A stretch of 64,000 nt of DNA from Proteiniphilum saccharofermentans (GCF_900095135.1 NZ_LT605205.1:3968001-4032000); one strand, 5' to 3'; positions 18,641 through 28,649 are shown, counted from the stretch's first letter. Notes: generated by a model from the sequence alone, not told the origin. A program made the numbers and translations.

Positions 18641-19771
18641 ATGAAAAAGCAAATTAAATTTCTTGGAGCACTAATTATTATGTCGACATTGTTTGTAGTG
18701 TCATGTTTTCAGGAACCGGATGGTATTGGCTACTTAAGCGATGATATATATCTGAAAGGGGCAGATACAATATATGTCTCAATTGGCGGAAAAGGAAATA
18801 CCGATTATGCATGGACCGATAATTCATCAGAACCGCTAAATTTCGCCATCGAAAATATCAGAGATGCTTCCAATAACCGTTCAGCACAGTTTTTTGAAAA
18901 ATATATCTATCGTACATGGATAAAACCTTATGATTTTTTGACTGATAAAACGGAAGAACAGGTCATGGCAAAACTGGAAGACAGGGAAGTTGAGCCTGTA
19001 ATGATCAACCCGGTAAATGGCCAGTTACTATATACGGAGGTTACATCTAACCTATCAGGTCCGGGAGATGTATATCATGTAGACGTAAGAGTAACCAATT
19101 CAAAAGGATCAAAACTATATCCCGATTATGCTATTTTAAAACTCACTTCAGATGCAAGGGCGTTTACTGTGAATGAAGTGATTAACGGCATCTCTGTGGT
19201 AAGGGGTGGTGCTAATAATTTCGTGCTCTATGATCAGATAAACACTTCACAACCCGACTTTATCACACGAAGAAATAATATTTATGCTGATAATGGTGTA
19301 GAATTTGTCAGAATCCATAAAGTTTCCGATGAACCGAACATAGGTATCAGGGTAATATTTAAATTGCTTGATTCCAAGGGAGCGCTGTTTAATCCGGCTG
19401 AGTATGCAACCTATGCTGCCGGGACATACAGTTATATTGATCATTCGATCAACAGGCAAAATACGAGTGAAGGGATGATAGTGGAGTTTCCCACTACACC
19501 CTGGCCTACAAATGTGAATTTCATGTCATACCTAAGGGGACCTACTGCTACTGATTTTCATTCTTTCGATATTGATAAACTATATGAAGACTTTCTGGCA
19601 GGCAAGGTTCCAAGTTTGATTGCACCTGCTAACTGGCCCGAAAACAACTGGGCGGATGCATCGGCCTGGTTCGTAAGAATTCGTTCTATAATCACATTCT
19701 ATGAAAGTGGTACCTGGGAGGTTAGTTGTCAAATACCATACACAGCCATTGATGGAAATTTCACTTATTAA
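18641..19771 (+). CDS. Surface lipoprotein, DUF5007-like, unknown function
   Basis: This 376-residue protein has a lipoprotein signal with Cys at residue 22 (TLFVVSCFQEPDGIGYL). The body is beta-rich, with no catalytic motif visible. The opening GIGYLSDDIYLKGADTIYVSIGG and the position after a fasciclin-like lipoprotein recall the DUF5007-type partner proteins of Bacteroidetes utilisation loci. The probable role is glycan binding at the surface, next to SusC/SusD. The family assignment is tentative. Confidence 0.5.
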   Translation: MKKQIKFLGALIIMSTLFVVSCFQEPDGIGYLSDDIYLKGADTIYVSIGGKGNTDYAWTDNSSEPLNFAIENIRDASNNRSAQFFEKYIYRTWIKPYDFLTDKTEEQVMAKLEDREVEPVMINPVNGQLLYTEVTSNLSGPGDVYHVDVRVTNSKGSKLYPDYAILKLTSDARAFTVNEVINGISVVRGGANNFVLYDQINTSQPDFITRRNNIYADNGVEFVRIHKVSDEPNIGIRVIFKLLDSKGALFNPAEYATYAAGTYSYIDHSINRQNTSEGMIVEFPTTPWPTNVNFMSYLRGPTATDFHSFDIDKLYEDFLAGKVPSLIAPANWPENNWADASAWFVRIRSIITFYESGTWEVSCQIPYTAIDGNFTY

Positions 19772-19817
19772 AATAAGCTATTCGAATATTCATCGGTAAA
19801 TATCAAAATAAAATAGT

Positions 19818-21293
19818 ATGTATATAACAAATAAATCAATAGGGAGCTTATTCAACTATTTTTTAATCGGAGTTTTCCTTTCATCCTGTTTGTTTTCTTG
19901 TGGGAATAGTAGTAATACCCCTTCAGGTCAGCCGAAAGATGATTCTTCGGAAACTGATAGGGTCTCGGAGTTAGAATTAAATGTAACTGTTTTCGATACC
20001 ACAGGTAAAGGAAAAGTAGAAGGCGCAACTATAGAAGTTTACAGTTCAGCGGAAGATCGAAATATCGGCAAGAATATAATATCATCAAAAAAAACAGATG
20101 CCAAAGGTATTGTCAGGTTTACAGGGAATGAACTCAATAAAAATAACCAGGTATTTGAAAAAATAAATGGGGTATATTATTTGAACATATTCAAACATAA
20201 TCTGAGGCAGCAGGCAGAAACTGAATTTTTGGACTTCACGAAAGAAAAAAAAGTGGATCAGTCAATATATCTGGAAAATGCCAATGCAGAAACCATTACG
20301 GTAAAAGTTGCCGTAGTATATGAAAACCCTGTTTTATTACCCCAAAACAAACGTCTTCACGAACTCTTTATCACTCCCGGATACAGTTTTAAATGGAACG
20401 ATCCGGCGGAACTTTCCAAGAATTATGAAAAGGCGCTGGAAGAAGTTTCAGGATATACTGTAGATTATCAAATAGTGAAGGAAATTGATGCTGAGCGACT
20501 ATTTACCTATCTTAAAAATGATCCCCGGAAGAGGTTGTTATCAGTGGAAGAAGTGGTGAAATACCTGGGAGAGGAAAATTGGGATACCTTTAAAAAAACA
20601 GGGACTTCATATGATTATAATGCCATGGTCACCCATTATGGTTTTGACAAAATGCGGGACAAGGGTGAAATTCATGAAGTATGGGTCTGGACTTTTCCTT
20701 ATGGTGGAATGTGGGAGTCACACATGATGGGCAAGGATGCTTTTTGGATTAATTCTCCGCCGAATGAAAATCCCTCATGTACGGAACTACTCAGTATTAT
20801 GGGATTGAATTACGAACGGGATCTGGCTTGTGCACTGGAAAGTTATGGACATCGTTTTGAATCAACCATGATGCAGGTTTACGGATGGTGGGATTATGAC
20901 AATAAAACCAGCCTGTCTCAACTTTCCACATGGGAAAAATATTCTGCCTATGGTTTGAGGTATGAGAAATTTGAGAAAGGTAAAGCCCAGGTTGGAAATG
21001 TGCATTTCCCACCTAACGGACAACAGGATTATGATTTTGGCAACGAAACACATATACTAAGCTATGTGGATGATTGGTTGAACTATCCTTATTTAAGAGG
21101 AAATGAGGCCAGAAGTGTGAATCGGACAGAATGGGGAAATCCTCAGGGTTCCTGGCAATTAGGATGGATGAAATATTATCTTTCCCATATGCCTCGTTAC
21201 AAAGGCATTCATCCGAATGATGGGAAATTGAATAATTGGTGGCACTATGTGGTAGATTATAACGATGCCATCAAACAACAAACTCTTGATTAG
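19818..21293 (+). CDS. Lipoprotein with N-terminal Ig-like domain and unassigned C-domain
   Basis: This 491-residue lipoprotein (Cys in SCLFSC near residue 25-28) starts with a short beta-sandwich (about 50-150; LNVTVFDTTGKGKVEGATIEVY) of the kind that spaces surface proteins from the membrane. The remaining 320 residues carry conserved-looking, residue-rich motifs: EVWVWTFPYGGMWESHMMG, SYGHRFESTMM and KLNNWWHYVVDYN. The clustered His, Glu, Asp and Trp residues suggest a sugar-processing or metal site rather than a plain binding protein. I do not recognise a named family. It is encoded between the surface lipoproteins and the fusion enzyme, and ends three bases before the latter. Confidence 0.7.
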   Translation: MYITNKSIGSLFNYFLIGVFLSSCLFSCGNSSNTPSGQPKDDSSETDRVSELELNVTVFDTTGKGKVEGATIEVYSSAEDRNIGKNIISSKKTDAKGIVRFTGNELNKNNQVFEKINGVYYLNIFKHNLRQQAETEFLDFTKEKKVDQSIYLENANAETITVKVAVVYENPVLLPQNKRLHELFITPGYSFKWNDPAELSKNYEKALEEVSGYTVDYQIVKEIDAERLFTYLKNDPRKRLLSVEEVVKYLGEENWDTFKKTGTSYDYNAMVTHYGFDKMRDKGEIHEVWVWTFPYGGMWESHMMGKDAFWINSPPNENPSCTELLSIMGLNYERDLACALESYGHRFESTMMQVYGWWDYDNKTSLSQLSTWEKYSAYGLRYEKFEKGKAQVGNVHFPPNGQQDYDFGNETHILSYVDDWLNYPYLRGNEARSVNRTEWGNPQGSWQLGWMKYYLSHMPRYKGIHPNDGKLNNWWHYVVDYNDAIKQQTLD

Positions 21294-21296
21294 TCT

Positions 21297-24104
21297 ATGG
21301 AAAATTTTAAAAAACTGTTGGTCATTATTTTTCTCATAGTGTGTTCTATACACCCACTGTGCAGTCAATCTTTGGAGTCGATACGGTTCAATGAAGGAAG
21401 CCATTTGTCAATTCAATCCATTGAACCGGGCATTATCTTTCCTGAAGAGCTGCCACTGGCCACATACCAGATAGGAAAAACAGAATACTCAACAGTTACT
21501 TCCTCCGGGATTATGGATGTATCTTTTTTGATGCAAACATCCCAATTGGGGATCCAAGGGATGATCAGTTTTAAAAATATTTCTGCCGACACATTGATTT
21601 TACATAACGTTGTTCCGCTGGGAAGAAGTGAAAAAAACGTATATATTACCGGAAAAGGTTCGCATGGCCTTTCCCGTACGTATTTGTTCCGACCGGATCA
21701 TGAACCGCTCAATGTTATTCTGCCCGACAATGCATGGGAATTGGGATTTACCTGTGCGGAAACAGGGGGAGAAGATCATATTGCTGCATTGGTACGACGT
21801 GAAAATAAGAGTCTGAAAAATGGAAATCTAAGACGTTTTGAAACCATCTTATATCCTGATGGCATTATTGAGTACAATTTCTGGCTGGATAAATATAAAG
21901 GTGATTGGCAAAATGGCCTGAAGTTAATGTTTCAGGATAGATTGCTGTACGATGTTCCGGTAGGTACATTCGATAATTCACTGATCGAAAGGGATGACTT
22001 GAAATGGATCCGGGACTGCTTCGCGGTCAATCTCATGATGACCTGGGATAAACGATTCTTTGATTATGAAGACAATTCGTTTCATGTACAGCAGTATCTT
22101 GAAAAAATGAAAAGCCTGATGGGTGGCTATGATGTGTATGGCATCTGGCCCACATGGCCCGCATTAGGGATGGACCAGCGGAATCAATGGGATATGTTCC
22201 GGGATTTACCGGGTGGATACACGAAATTAAGGGAGATCTCGGATCTATGCCACAAGATGGGAACTTACTTCTTCTTATGTTACAATCCGTGGGACGAAAG
22301 TACCCGTTCGGATGAGGGTCATTTCGACGGGATGACCAATATTACCGGAATTGCGGATATTGACGGATTCGTGCTTGATACCAAAGGTGGGTCAAGTGTC
22401 GAATTGCAGAATGCGGTGGATGCCGCCCGTAAAGGAGTTGTAATGTACAGTGAGGGAATGGCGGTACCTCGTGATATGCAGGGAATTGCCTCCGGCAGAG
22501 TGCATAATGCCCTTTATTATCCGCCGGTACTGAATTTAAATAAATTCATAAAGCCTGATTTTGCCATTTTCAGAGTAGCCGAGGAAGCACGCGAACCAAT
22601 AAAAAGGGAGTTCAATCTTTCATTTTTCAACGGATATGGCACGGAGATAAACAGTTTTCCTCCCGGAAGATTTGAATGGTCTGATCAACAAATGCAATAT
22701 TGGGGTAAACTGCTTATGATCCAAAGGGAAAACAGTACAAATTTTTTCCAATACGATTTTATACCGCTCATTCCCACATCGGTTGATAGTATCTATGTGA
22801 ATAGATGGGCAACAGAAACAAAGACGATCTATACAATTTTAAACCTGCGCCCGGCCGGATATGATGGAAATTTATTTCAGGTGGAGAATGAGGATGCCTG
22901 TCATTTTGTTGACCTGTGTAAACATGAAGAAGCGATTGTCAATAAGATTGGGGACAAAGACTATATACAAATAAAAATAGATGCATTTAACTGTTTTAAC
23001 CTGGGTACAAACAATGAAAGCTCGGTATCAGCAATCGCCCGGTTCCCCAAATTATTGTCCGTTGTATTGAGTGGAGATAAACTTTCTTTCTCATCCCAAA
23101 AGGGTGATAAAATCAGAATCTGGTCAGGAGAGCCGGGTTATGAAAATATTCCTGCTGAATATGACACGAAGCTACACACGATTCGATTGCAGGATGTATT
23201 TCCGGATAAGGAAGGAAAGTTTGTCATTCAGGCGTTTGAGGGAAAAGAATTAATCGATGAGAGGGTAATTCACATCACACCCGGCACAGCACGTTTGATA
23301 TCGGAAACTAAAATCACAGAGAAAGTGGAAACAGCGCCTATAGGTATGGTCACTATACCTGCCGGAATTTTTAAATGCGATAGTTACAGAGTAGGTGACT
23401 CTTTCATTCCTTATCCGGATAACCTGACATCCAGGGGTGAGGAAATATCCATGAAAAAATTTTTTATGGATCAATATCCGGTTACCAATACGCAATATAA
23501 AGAGTTTTTAGAAGCAACGAACTATCAACCAAAAGACACGACAAATTTCCTTAAACACTGGATAAATAAACAAATCCCCAAAGGACAGGAAAACTATCCG
23601 GTAATTTATGTGACACTTGAAGATGCAAAAGCGTATGCCACGTGGGCGGGAAAACGTATTCCATCCGAAATAGAGTGGCAGTATGCCGCCCAGACAGGAA
23701 ATGGGAATGAATGGCCCTGGATACAGGAAACACCTGTGGAAAGAGAAGAAGAGTTCATCACGAATACTCTTTCCGTATGGAAAATAAAAGGGATAGATTC
23801 AACCCGGTGCAATTTGGGAGACGGTTCGCTTTATCCGGTCGGGAAATATGAAAAAGGAAAGAATCCTTATGGATTATATGATTTGGTAGGTTGTGTATGG
23901 CAGTTGACAAATGATGTTTATGATAATACTACTTACAGGTATATAATGATAAAAGGCGGAAGTTATTTTTCACCAAAATCAAGTTTCTGGTATGTACAGG
24001 GAGGCCCCCGTGAATTGAATTTCAGACAATATCTGCTTCGGGTTTCTCCGTCGTTCGAAAGAAAGGCAACAGTCGGATTCCGTTGTGTAAAAGATGCACG
24101 GTAA
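21297..24104 (+). CDS. Fusion: glycosidase-like TIM barrel plus SUMF1/FGE-like domain
   Basis: This 935-residue secreted protein has a signal peptide (1-24) and a beta-sandwich to about 220. A TIM-barrel-like region (about 230-480) has candidate acidic residues Asp361 (DGFVLDTKGG) and Glu386 (VVMYSEG), the pattern of a retaining glycosidase. A small beta-domain follows. From about 680 to the end there is a formylglycine-generating-enzyme-like fold (MVTIPAGIF, YPVTNTQYKEF, PYGLYDLVGCVWQLTND, VGFRCV). The two closely spaced copper-binding cysteines of true FGE are not present near the end, so this domain is probably a C-type-lectin-like binding module. The gene starts 3 bp after the preceding one and is certainly cotranscribed. 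Confidence 0.75.
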   Translation: MENFKKLLVIIFLIVCSIHPLCSQSLESIRFNEGSHLSIQSIEPGIIFPEELPLATYQIGKTEYSTVTSSGIMDVSFLMQTSQLGIQGMISFKNISADTLILHNVVPLGRSEKNVYITGKGSHGLSRTYLFRPDHEPLNVILPDNAWELGFTCAETGGEDHIAALVRRENKSLKNGNLRRFETILYPDGIIEYNFWLDKYKGDWQNGLKLMFQDRLLYDVPVGTFDNSLIERDDLKWIRDCFAVNLMMTWDKRFFDYEDNSFHVQQYLEKMKSLMGGYDVYGIWPTWPALGMDQRNQWDMFRDLPGGYTKLREISDLCHKMGTYFFLCYNPWDESTRSDEGHFDGMTNITGIADIDGFVLDTKGGSSVELQNAVDAARKGVVMYSEGMAVPRDMQGIASGRVHNALYYPPVLNLNKFIKPDFAIFRVAEEAREPIKREFNLSFFNGYGTEINSFPPGRFEWSDQQMQYWGKLLMIQRENSTNFFQYDFIPLIPTSVDSIYVNRWATETKTIYTILNLRPAGYDGNLFQVENEDACHFVDLCKHEEAIVNKIGDKDYIQIKIDAFNCFNLGTNNESSVSAIARFPKLLSVVLSGDKLSFSSQKGDKIRIWSGEPGYENIPAEYDTKLHTIRLQDVFPDKEGKFVIQAFEGKELIDERVIHITPGTARLISETKITEKVETAPIGMVTIPAGIFKCDSYRVGDSFIPYPDNLTSRGEEISMKKFFMDQYPVTNTQYKEFLEATNYQPKDTTNFLKHWINKQIPKGQENYPVIYVTLEDAKAYATWAGKRIPSEIEWQYAAQTGNGNEWPWIQETPVEREEEFITNTLSVWKIKGIDSTRCNLGDGSLYPVGKYEKGKNPYGLYDLVGCVWQLTNDVYDNTTYRYIMIKGGSYFSPKSSFWYVQGGPRELNFRQYLLRVSPSFERKATVGFRCVKDAR

Positions 24105-24144
24105 AAAATATTTTCGATTATAAAATTATAAATAGGTATATGTT

Positions 24145-26181
24145 ATGAAGAAAACAAGTCTGATTATTCTATTATTATTTTTAGTATCTAACATGAATAT
24201 CGAAGCACAGCAGAGGCAGTTGTCAACTGACTTCTATTTAAATAATCGTTCTCCATTAATTACAAAACCATATATGGAACTCCCTTTGGGCGCTGTACAG
24301 CCAAAAGGATGGTTGAAGGATCAGATGGTGAGAATGAAAAACGGTATGACCGGTCATCTCGACTCTCTCTACCCCGAGGTGATGGGACCCCGAAACGGTT
24401 GGCTCGGTGGAGACGGAGATGTGTGGGAAAGAGGTCCCTACTGGATAGACGGCCTTCTTCCACTGGCATATATATTGGATGATGAAACATTAAAAGCCAA
24501 AGTGCAGCCCTGGGTGGAGTGGACCCTCCAGAGCCAACAGCAGAACGGTTATTTTGGCCCATCAATGGATAGGGAGCCGGAGGCAGGACTACAAAGGACA
24601 AATGCTCATGACTGGTGGCCGAAGATGGTCGTTTTAAAATTTATGAAGCAGTATTATGAGGCAACGTACGATGAGCGCGTGATTCCATTTATGTTAAACT
24701 ATTTTAGGTATCAGTTGAAAGAGTTACCTTTAAAGCCTCTGAACCACTGGACCCGTTGGGGTCAGCAACGGGGAGGAGACAACCTGATGATAGTTTACTG
24801 GCTTTATAATATTACCGGAGAAAAGTTCTTACTGAAACTGGGAGACCTGATTACAGAGCAAACTATAGATTGGACGAATGCCTTTCTGGAAGGTGATATG
24901 CTGAATACGCTGTTCAGTGTTCATTGCGTCAATTTGGCACAAGGTATGAAACAGCCAGTGATTCGTTATCAGGCAAGCAAAGATCAGAAACATATCTATG
25001 CCGTTCACAGAGGAATGAAAGATCTTAAACGTGCCCATGGATGGCCCAACGGCCTTTATGGTGCCGATGAGTTACTGCACACCGGAAACCCTACACAAGG
25101 CTCCGAGCTCTGTACTGCTGTTGAACTGATGTTCTCCCTTGAAAAAATGATTGAGATCACAGGAAGTGTTGAATGGGCGGACTGGCTGGAGAAAATTACT
25201 TTTAATGCTTTACCAACGCAAATTACTGATGATTTCGATGCACGCCAATACTATCAGCAACTGAACCAGGTTGAAGTATCACGTCATCCGAGAAATTTCG
25301 TAACATGCTACCATGGCACCGATCAACTATTCGGCCTGTTGACCGGATATCCCTGTTGTACTTCGAATTTGCATCAGGGATGGCCAAAATTCACGAAACA
25401 CTTGTGGTATGCATCCGAAGATAAGGGACTGGCTGCTCTCTTTTATTCCCCATGCACGATTACCGCTAAAGTTGGGACAGGTACTACGGTTAAAATCGAA
25501 GAGATCACGAACTATCCGTTTGAAGAATCTGTTCGTTTTACCATTGATATAATCGATCAACCTGTCGAAACGGTTATGTTCCCTCTCCACCTCAGAATCC
25601 CGGAATGGTGTAACGAGGCTACGATAAAAATCAATAATAAAATATGGAAAAATACCGGTGGCGGGATAATTGAAAAGGTTCATCGTGAATGGAAATCGGG
25701 GGACGTGGTTGAGCTGCTGTTACCGATGGAAGTAAAAGTTTCCCGCTGGCATGAGGCATCGGCGGCAATAGAGAGAGGTCCCCTTCTGTACGCCTTGCGG
25801 ATGGAAGAAAATTGGATCAAGGTAGAGGATGATCGCCAATTCGGAACCCGTTACGGGGAGTGGTACTATGAAGTGCATAGCGATTCGCCGTGGAACTATT
25901 GCCTGAAGGAGGAATCCATAAGACCTGAAAATATTGAAACCGATTTTCAGGTAATTGTGAATGAAGTGAAAGGATATCCATGGAATGTGGAAAACGCTCC
26001 TGTTGAAATAAAAACCAAAGGAAAACGAATGATTGACTGGCAGCTATACAACCGTTCCGCCGGACCTCTTCCATTCAGTGTACAATATCAGGCGGAGACA
26101 ATGCCCGAGGAAGAGATCATCTTGATACCCTACGGATGTACAACGTTGAGAATAGCGGAGTTCCCCGTTACAAGACAGTGA
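24145..26181 (+). CDS. DUF1680/GH127-like beta-L-arabinofuranosidase family protein, secreted
   Basis: This 678-residue protein has a signal peptide and the (alpha/alpha)6 barrel plus beta-domains of DUF1680 enzymes. The zinc/cysteine active-site pattern of GH127 is present: Glu321 and Cys323 in GSELCTAVEL, and the Cys404-Cys405 pair in GYPCCTSNLHQG. In characterised GH127 enzymes one cysteine of this cluster is the nucleophile for beta-L-arabinofuranose release. Sequence around the barrel start (GGDGDVWERGPYWIDGLLPLAY) differs from the next gene product, so it belongs to another subfamily and may cut a different linkage. It lies in the same operon, 41 bp before its paralogue. Confidence 0.82.
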   Translation: MKKTSLIILLLFLVSNMNIEAQQRQLSTDFYLNNRSPLITKPYMELPLGAVQPKGWLKDQMVRMKNGMTGHLDSLYPEVMGPRNGWLGGDGDVWERGPYWIDGLLPLAYILDDETLKAKVQPWVEWTLQSQQQNGYFGPSMDREPEAGLQRTNAHDWWPKMVVLKFMKQYYEATYDERVIPFMLNYFRYQLKELPLKPLNHWTRWGQQRGGDNLMIVYWLYNITGEKFLLKLGDLITEQTIDWTNAFLEGDMLNTLFSVHCVNLAQGMKQPVIRYQASKDQKHIYAVHRGMKDLKRAHGWPNGLYGADELLHTGNPTQGSELCTAVELMFSLEKMIEITGSVEWADWLEKITFNALPTQITDDFDARQYYQQLNQVEVSRHPRNFVTCYHGTDQLFGLLTGYPCCTSNLHQGWPKFTKHLWYASEDKGLAALFYSPCTITAKVGTGTTVKIEEITNYPFEESVRFTIDIIDQPVETVMFPLHLRIPEWCNEATIKINNKIWKNTGGGIIEKVHREWKSGDVVELLLPMEVKVSRWHEASAAIERGPLLYALRMEENWIKVEDDRQFGTRYGEWYYEVHSDSPWNYCLKEESIRPENIETDFQVIVNEVKGYPWNVENAPVEIKTKGKRMIDWQLYNRSAGPLPFSVQYQAETMPEEEIILIPYGCTTLRIAEFPVTRQ

Positions 26182-26222
26182 TTTAAACAGAGGTTAAATG
26201 ATATAACATAAACAGCACAGCA

Positions 26223-28088
26223 ATGAACAAATATTTTTTATTGTTCCTCTCAGTTACTTTGATCGTTTCTTGTTCATCGATACACAAGAATGATAAAGGG
26301 ATTTCTACTTCGAAAGTGATCGGCCAAATCGACTTTTCGAATGTACAACTCACGGATAATTTTTGGTCACCCCGCCTGAGAAATCATGCCAGCACAACAT
26401 TACCCGTGTGTATTGACCAGATAGAGAACAAGACAGGCAGGATCCGTAACTTTGAAAACGCAGCAAAAGGAACCGGCGAACATTCAGGGATCTTTTATGA
26501 TGACTCCGATGTGTATAAAGCACTGGAAGGCATGGCATATAGCCTGATCAACAATCCGGATCCTGAACTGGAAAAAAAATGTGATGACTGGATCGCAAAA
26601 ATTGCGGCATCCCAGCAACCGGATGGCTATATCAACACGTTCTACACCTTAACCGGCATAGATAATCGTTGGACGAATATGGACAAACATGAGATGTACT
26701 GCGCCGGACATATGATCGAAGCAGCTATTGCATATTATAAGGCAACCGGAAAGAGAACGCTTCTCGATGTCTCCATTCATATGGCCAATCACATGATGGA
26801 TTTATTCGGCCCCGGTAAGCGTCATTGGGTTCCGGGACACGAAGAAATAGAACTGGCGCTGGTAAAGTTATATGAAGTAACCGGGGAAGGAAAATATCTC
26901 GACTTCGCCTACTGGCTTCTCGAAGAGAGAGGGCACGGACATGGAAGTAAGGGATCGGAAGGAACATGGAACCCGCTTTATTACCAGGATGTGGTGCCGG
27001 TAAGAGATCTGGAAGAAATAACCGGTCACGCTGTCCGTGCCATGTATCTTTTCTGCGGAATGGCCGATGTTGCCGCTCTGAAGGGAGATGACGGATATAT
27101 TGAAGCGCTGAACCGTTTATGGGATGATGTCGTGCTTCGAAAAATGTATATTACCGGTGGTATAGGATCATCACGACAGAACGAAGGTTTTACAGAACCT
27201 TATGATCTACCGAATTACGAAGCATATTGTGAAACATGTGCTTCGGTGGGAATGGTGTTTTGGAATTCCCGTATGCATCAGTTAACCGGTGATGCAAAAT
27301 ATATTGACGTGATGGAGCGTTCTATGTACAACGGCGCACTTGCCGGTATATCTTTGAACGGCGATCGCTTTTTTTACGTGAATCCACTGGCATCCCACGG
27401 TAATCATCATCGTAGGGAATGGTACGGAACAGCCTGTTGTCCCAGCCAGATCTCACGGTTCTTGCCATCCATCGGGAATTACATTTATGGGGTATCGGAT
27501 AAGGCAATATGGGTCAATCTGTTTATAGGCAATAAAACCGAGATCAACACAGGAAAAGAGAAATTCACTATACGTCAGGAAACCGATTATCCATGGAACG
27601 GAACAGTTAAATTTAGCATAGAATCTCTTAACAAAACAATGAAAAAAGAATTTCGTTTACGTATTCCCGGTTGGTGCGATAAATTTACGGTTACCATAAA
27701 CGGTGAAACCATAGAAAATATACCTCTGGAAAAAGGATTTGCCGTAATAGACAGAAAATGGAAGAATTCCGACAAATTAGTTTTAACGATGGATATGCCG
27801 GTAGAAGTAATCACCGCTGATCCGCGCGTTAAGGAAAATACCGGTAAACGAGCCATTCAACGAGGTCCTTTGGTCTATTGCATGGAAGAAACGGATAATC
27901 CTTCTTTCGACAGCCTGTTTTTATCTCCGGATATGGAATTTACCCCTAACTTTAATGAATCCCTTCCGCAAGGAGTGGTTACCATAAGTGCAGGAAAGGG
28001 CAATGACAGCATTCTGTTCGTTCCTTATTATGCATGGGATAACAGGGAGGCAGGACAAATGAAGGTATGGGTTAATTACAAAAAATAA
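26223..28088 (+). CDS. GH127 beta-L-arabinofuranosidase, lipoprotein
   Basis: This 621-residue protein has a lipoprotein signal (LIVSCSSIHK, Cys17). The GH127 signature is complete: Glu337 and Cys339 in EAYCETCAS, and Cys405-Cys406 in GTACCPSQISRF. These are nearly the same positions as the zinc-coordinating Glu/Cys and nucleophilic Cys of the characterised enzyme HypBA1, as I recall them. The expected reaction is release of L-arabinose from beta-L-arabinofuranosides. It is the last gene of the susC operon, followed by a strong hairpin at 28181-28207. Confidence 0.88.
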   Translation: MNKYFLLFLSVTLIVSCSSIHKNDKGISTSKVIGQIDFSNVQLTDNFWSPRLRNHASTTLPVCIDQIENKTGRIRNFENAAKGTGEHSGIFYDDSDVYKALEGMAYSLINNPDPELEKKCDDWIAKIAASQQPDGYINTFYTLTGIDNRWTNMDKHEMYCAGHMIEAAIAYYKATGKRTLLDVSIHMANHMMDLFGPGKRHWVPGHEEIELALVKLYEVTGEGKYLDFAYWLLEERGHGHGSKGSEGTWNPLYYQDVVPVRDLEEITGHAVRAMYLFCGMADVAALKGDDGYIEALNRLWDDVVLRKMYITGGIGSSRQNEGFTEPYDLPNYEAYCETCASVGMVFWNSRMHQLTGDAKYIDVMERSMYNGALAGISLNGDRFFYVNPLASHGNHHRREWYGTACCPSQISRFLPSIGNYIYGVSDKAIWVNLFIGNKTEINTGKEKFTIRQETDYPWNGTVKFSIESLNKTMKKEFRLRIPGWCDKFTVTINGETIENIPLEKGFAVIDRKWKNSDKLVLTMDMPVEVITADPRVKENTGKRAIQRGPLVYCMEETDNPSFDSLFLSPDMEFTPNFNESLPQGVVTISAGKGNDSILFVPYYAWDNREAGQMKVWVNYKK

Positions 28089-28180
28089 TCTAAAGCAGAT
28101 AAAGGTAACCTGTTATCTATATCACCTGTTTATACCGGTTTTATCCGTAAGGGACAGAAGGCCCCCCTGGATGAAGCCGG

Positions 28181-28207
28181 TAATAACAGGTGTACACCCT
28201 GTTATTA
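28181..28207. terminator. Strong hairpin between the PUL operon and a convergent repressor gene
   Basis: The perfect 10-bp arms TAATAACAGG and CCTGTTATTA enclose a 7-base loop. The hairpin lies between two convergent genes, so it may end transcription from both sides. It lacks a long T-run, so termination by stem alone is an inference. Confidence 0.45.
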
Positions 28208-28242
28208 AAAGAAAGTACAATACAAGAAAATAGAAACCTGAT

Positions 28243-28623
28243 CTATACCGGATCCACAGTATTGCTCTTCTTATGCTTGGTTAAATTCTCAATGGTGCGT
28301 TGCTGTGAATCGATAATATTGATTAATTGCCGGTTGATATCAGTTTCATAATGAGCCTCCGGTTCTGTGATCACTTGATTGCTTTTATCATGTCCCTTCC
28401 TCATTTCCCCTCTGCCGGTGATCAACCAATCCGGATTTAACCAATCAATTGATTGGATGATTTTTAATAACATCTCATATCCGGGATAGCTTCTTCTATT
28501 TACAACAATATTCCTGACAGTTTGATCTTTTGATCCGATTTTTTTCGCAAATTGTGCAGGTACCCCATTACACTCAATTTCAATAATTTGAGCAATTCTG
28601 TCAAAAATAGTTTCATTTTCCAT
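28243..28623 (-). CDS. Helix-turn-helix repressor, CI-like
   Basis: This protein of about 126 residues has an N-terminal HTH (about 1-65; AQFAKKIGSKDQTVRNIVVNR). It also carries a WLITGRGEM segment, common to small phage-type repressors of Bacteroidetes, and a charged coiled tail. The frame allows a start at 28638, but MENETIFDRI at 28623 is preferred by similarity in length to relatives. A perfect 22-bp palindrome lies 27-48 bp upstream, the expected place for autoregulation. It diverges from a small conserved gene at 28765. No phage genes are near, so it is a solitary regulator. Confidence 0.75.
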   Translation of the reverse strand: MENETIFDRIAQIIEIECNGVPAQFAKKIGSKDQTVRNIVVNRRSYPGYEMLLKIIQSIDWLNPDWLITGRGEMRKGHDKSNQVITEPEAHYETDINRQLINIIDSQQRTIENLTKHKKSNTVDPV

Positions 28624-28649
28624 AGAAAAAGCAATCATTTTATTTGTCT

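Noticed and set aside
23301-24104. SUMF1-like part as an active sulfatase-maturing enzyme
   Set aside because: The paired cysteines needed for copper binding are missing and no sulfatase gene is in the window.
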